Shown piece after piece: positions 59,741 through 64,000 of a DNA stretch of 64,000 nt. The notes beneath the pieces were generated by a model. It ran no database searches. It saw nothing but the letters and a program-made list of their open reading frames with translations, and was not told where the DNA came from. The position numbers and the translations under genes are program-made. Numbering within the stretch: position 1 is the first letter of the stretch; each line of letters starts with the position of its first letter. This DNA comes from Chionis minor. Lineage: Eukaryota > Chordata > Aves > Charadriiformes > Chionididae. The stretch covers positions 29,106-93,105 of the forward strand of contig VZSF01005551.1 of assembly GCA_013398295.1 (NCBI GenBank), in the 5' to 3' direction.

Positions 59741-62700
59741 ACAGTTTATGACCATTTGATATTTGTAACTGCTGTCACAGAACTGAAGTTGCTATTTACA
59801 GGTGATGGAATGTAATTAATCTAAAGGTAGTAGGACAAAGAAGCCGAGAAAAGGATCAGGATCAGGAAGACTACTCTAGAAACATGTTCTATTAGGAAGT
59901 AGAGGCTATGTGACTTGTCTTTTGAACCAGTCCCTTTGCAAATAAGAAGTCTGTGTTTAAAATTCACTCTCATTGAGTATATTACATTTCACCCCCCTAT
60001 GTACGATACATATATTTACTATTTTTCCTTTGTTGTAACAAAATGTATGTCCATGTAGTCTAACAAATTACATCTTTCAAGGGTTCAAGTAAAACACAGC
60101 TTACAAGACTTTATGCGTATGCTCTCTGAAAGACACTGGCAGAACTATGTGATGAGTGCAAGAAAGACAGTAGGATGATAAGACAATGAGAAAAACATTT
60201 TTTTAACTTTCTGACAGCAAAAGAAAGTCTGAGTTTACTGCAGAAGAAATTACTGTTCTTATCTCTTGTGCGAATACACGTTTTGAACTAACCACCAGGT
60301 CTGGACTCAGAGCTGACTTGTGCCGATATTCGGCAAGTTAATCACAGTCAAACTTCACTGCTAAAACAAGCAACCCCTTTCCTCTGTCCTTACCAGCTAG
60401 CACACCTTTTTAGGACTTTCTTCTTCGTGCCCTCAAGTGGACACTAATTGTTACTGCATCTGTTAGGCAAAAAAGAGTGCCATAGTATTGTACAGAACAG
60501 ATAAGGTCTAAGCACCCATACGCTGTTTTGTAAGTCTTTTTCTGTGAAAAGGCTGGATTAGCATAAACTTTCCGAACTGAAGGGTGATTCCAATGCAATA
60601 AGTAAAATTCTGAAAGTTTTCCGAGACAGACTTTTTATTTATATTATTTATAAATAACATTTTATTCAATAATAAGTTGCTTTCTAAGATTTTTTTCTCA
60701 AGGTAGAGAGTTTTTAGGTTTTTTATTTTAACAGTTTGTGAGAAAAAGTCTTCAGCACACTGAAGCAGAAATTGCAACATAAAAATATGTTTGGCTGAGC
60801 TCTTTTAAAAATTGGCTACAGCATCCTGGTGTGGGGATACTCTTAGGTGAAACAGGATGTCTTGCTAGGACACACAAAGCATAAAACTTATATCTATGTT
60901 CAACAGTTCACAGATCTCTCAGGATTCGTCAAGTCCAGGTTTCCACACATGCACTTTTGTCAGTTTGTGGTTTTTGTTTAACTTCTGACATTTCTGTACC
61001 TTTCATTTTGCACAATCCTGTCTGAAAATCATGAGTCATAGAAGATGAAAACAGCCACTGCAATTTTAATTATGGGGGACAACAATATTTGACAAACTGC
61101 TACATTCACCTAAATGCTTAGCTAAATACGTGGAACACAGACAGGAAATTATCTTTGATGTTCATACCGAAATCTATGGAGTATAAAATTTTCTTTGGTG
61201 TTTACCATAAATTAGTGGTCAATGAATACTTTTTTTCAGTGATATGGGCTTCTTTCTACTATTAAGTTTTCTGAGAGTGATTTGCTTGTTCTTAATTTTG
61301 TTTTTGTTTAAAACCATAAATTAAATAATTCATATGGCTAATTCCTAGCTTTTTAATTTATTTACAAGGTTTACCATTAATTTACATTAGCCTTAATAAG
61401 AAATCTGAAAGTTGCATGATACTGGTTTTGTATGTATACTGAATAACCTTGATTTCCAGATTTCGTTACTTTCTTCAAATACTCTGAATTAAAAATTTGC
61501 ATGTTGGTCTCAGTCACAGCGTACACAGAGTCCATTGTTTCCATGAACACCCCTGGCAGTAAATTCCCTGGCCAGGGTATTAGCGGGGAGCAATGATAAA
61601 GTGGTGCTAATTCAGCCAAACAAAATGTAGTGAGGCATAACCTCATGTTGCTAACATCAGTGTGGCACCATTGTAGTCAATAGAGTTATGTTAGTTAATA
61701 TTGGTGCATTATGTGCAAAAGCTTCAGGTATTCACAGGAATCTAATTAAAATTATGAGAGTTACTATCTAGTAATACCATTTATTTTATCATCAACCATG
61801 TCACGGTGCTTGGTACCAGCATTTGCAAACAGCTTTCCGGAGATGTGGATGTAAAGTTTCATAGACTGTGCTGTTTCTTCTTTTTCCCACACAGATATGC
61901 ATATTATATGGCATCTTTTCTCTCTTTCAAAGAACGTTTTCAGGCTAAAGTTCTCTCACATACTTCAAAGGTAAACACAAAACCCAAATGGGTCAATATG
62001 TGATGTTCCAGATGAAACAACTCCACTATGGGGTCAGTGAGATCAGCGCATTGATTCTGAAGCTTGCAGTCCACACAAAAGTGGTCAACAACAGCTGGTG
62101 TCACAGAGTATTAGGTTTCTGCACCTGAATCTTCAGTTGATTTTTTGCACACACTTCAAATTCAATAGCTAAAATTTCTGCTGCTTGTAATGACTGAGAC
62201 TCAGACTGTGAAGTGCTCCTTACGAATTGAAATTTGTGATTAATGACCTGTCTCAAGGTTATTTTTGTGTTGCATGGAAAGCTCATGGTTCTTCATGTAC
62301 CGTTTTGCTAGGCTACTGTCAGACACACAGAGAAAAGGAGGTATTTCTGAGAGGGTGTCGTTCTTGAGCATGGCCATATTGCACTTGCAGAGTGTGCAGA
62401 GCTGTACTGCTGCATAGCCATGCACGATTTGCCGTAAAAAAAGCATTTCAGTTCAGAGTGCCTGGGGACATTTCTCCTTGCAACAGCAGGATGTATCGTG
62501 GACCATTCCAAATCTTCAGCTTATGTGATCAGCAAAGCTCCATGTGTTCATCAAAGCTATGCCAGTTTAGTCAAAACTGAGAACAGAGTCCTAAAAGTTT
62601 GGAGGCTTTGCCTTTCTAATTTGGTCGTCAAAACACTCATTGATTCTGCCCAGTAGCTAAAAAAACAGAAGCTGCTTTTAAGCACATGTTACGTCTTGCA

Positions 62701-63982
62701 TTAGGCATCATTTCATGCCTTTGCATGAATACCATTTGGAGGAGGTCAAAGCTATTTCAGAGTGTGTATGTTTCCTGAGAAAGGGCATCCCAGTGATGCA
62801 TTAATATATAGTCTGATTCATGCTGAATCAATGAAGTAATTTAACTGTTGTGAGCCTGCGGCCAGTGATGCATAAATCAAAAGATGGGGCCTCACATCAT
62901 TCATGCTCATACTCTGTCAACATGATCACCGCTGCATTCCCCTTACTTATTGTCATCACTTTCAGGACTGTGTGACAGTTTGCCTATTATAATTACCCAG
63001 AAAGAGTTTTGCTTAAAAATAGTCCTCTCCAGGCCACAACACACAACATCACCACTTTCTGACTGAGAAAATATGGGCATTCACAGGTTACAGTTTGCTG
63101 ATTTTAGCCACTCACTGGTAATTCTGCTGGTTTGGCAATTGGTTGTCAGCACTGAAAGGTCTGCGGTGCAGAGGGCTGTGCAACTTTGTTTAAGCTGTGT
63201 CTTGATGAGATGAATTCTAATGAATCCCTCCTCTACACACTGAAGCTTAATCCCTATTCAGAAGGGATTAGTATTCAAATTTATCATAGAATCAAGAGTG
63301 ATTAGTGGTATATCACATACAGTATGTCATGGAATATTCACTGGAAAGCTTGGGATGTTTCTTATTTATTTCTCTATTTTTATGATATTCCTAAAGTTAG
63401 CAGGGTGGTCTTTGTGGCTGTTGTCATTTGCCATTAGAAATTAGTGATTAAAATGTTGTGAGGAGCTGGCAGGGAAAACTTCAAGTCTGGCTGCACTGTG
63501 CGACACTTAGCAGCTGTATGCAAATGATGAGAAAAGTTCTTCATTTCCTGGGGGAAGGTCAGTATGAATTCTGGTTGGGTGCATTGGTTCAGTAGACGTA
63601 GTTTTGATCTTGCCTGTCTAAAGAAGTTTCTAATGGGACATTTGATCACAAGCATGCGCTACACTGGAGGACTTGTAATGCAGCATTTGACTGAAGACTT
63701 GCAGATGCAGGACATGGATAGTCAATAAAAATGCTCTTTTACAGTTCTTCCCTTAATAAAATGGAGCTAGGTTTCTTCCAAAACTTGGACAAGTTTGAAT
63801 CCTCTGAGGGATTAGATGGAACCAGTTTGGAGAAACAGGAAAGATATTATAATTAGGTAAGTGCATCACCAAACAGTTCAAACTGGCAGCAGCTGCACCT
63901 GTGAATCAAATAGTTCCTGAGACCAGAATAACATTTCTTAAGTGAAATTTCACAACAGTAGTTTGTATTGATTAATGACCTG

Positions 63983-64000
63983 TGTCGTGGTTTGGCCTCA
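63983..64000 (-). mobile_element. Probable first bases of an antisense LTR
   Basis: The window ends in TGTCGTGGTTTGGCCTCA. This resembles the start of the antisense LTR fragment at 3393 (TGTCGTGGGTTGGG) and the reverse complement of the solo LTR end at 25775. Only 18 bases are visible, so the call rests on terminal similarity. Confidence 0.5.

Larger units (their letters stand above)
56133..63982. other. Unique AT-rich DNA, no gene called
   Basis: 7.85 kb without a recognised interspersed repeat. It contains a 14-bp tandem duplication (56304-56331), an imperfect hairpin (57902-57940), a CAAA-rich stretch (59693-59740) and a splice-framed segment (61895-61970). Antisense open frames lie at 62101-62511. 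The largest frame (134 codons, 58420-58824, plus) has no motif that I recognise. Confidence 0.5.

Noticed and set aside
1..64000. Search for tRNA, snRNA, CRISPR arrays or a multi-gene system
   Set aside because: No cloverleaf with A and B boxes, no known small-RNA start, and no spaced direct-repeat array was visible on reading either strand.

Overview
The window looks like a repeat-seeded, AT-rich stretch of a bird chromosome. The main evidence is eleven CR1 LINE copies. Most end in the avian-type 3' tail: a 'CTTCCAACC' block followed by ATTCTATG-like octamers, with no poly(A). There are also LTRs of an avian endogenous-retrovirus type (TG...CA ends, 5-bp target duplication). I found no host protein-coding gene, tRNA, rRNA or CRISPR array that the sequence supports. 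Nearly all open frames are short, lack codon structure, or lie inside CR1. The window could be intergenic or lie within a large intron; nothing in it decides which.

Layout. 1-2.5 kb: unique DNA with a G-quadruplex motif. 2.53-3.99 kb: CR1 (+) broken by an antisense LTR fragment that stops at a single N. 5.76-6.12 kb: short CR1 (+). 8.36-8.40 kb: C18 tract running into a 17-N gap. 9.9-10.5 kb: old antisense LTR. 13.57-15.61, 16.31-17.10 and 18.19-20.07 kb: three long CR1 copies (+). 23.2-23.9 kb: a minus-strand CR1 and a plus-strand CR1 tail with their 5' ends facing. 24.95-25.78 kb: well-preserved solo LTR with TATA box, ATTAAA signal, a 13-bp hairpin and a GACCT target duplication. 29.27 kb: very old CR1/L3-like scrap. 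29.4-47.08 kb: long interval with no interspersed repeat I can recognise. 47.08-48.54 kb: CR1 (+) containing an exact 255-bp repeat across a single N, almost certainly an unmerged contig overlap. 53.26-53.72 and 55.44-56.13 kb: two more CR1 (+). 56.1-64 kb: unique DNA, ending in what appears to be the first bases of another antisense LTR.

The elements do not act together. All four CR1 copies that retain the reverse-transcriptase active-site region have lost one or both catalytic aspartates of the F-x-D-D box, so none can move by itself. Ten of eleven CR1 copies lie on the plus strand. The observations most worth checking are the two assembly faults (3466 and 47744-48254), the LTR hairpin that coincides with one of them, a near-perfect hairpin at 45.06 kb, a tandem POU octamer pair at 35.4 kb, and three short open segments flanked by good splice signals. 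I saw no convincing new biological system.
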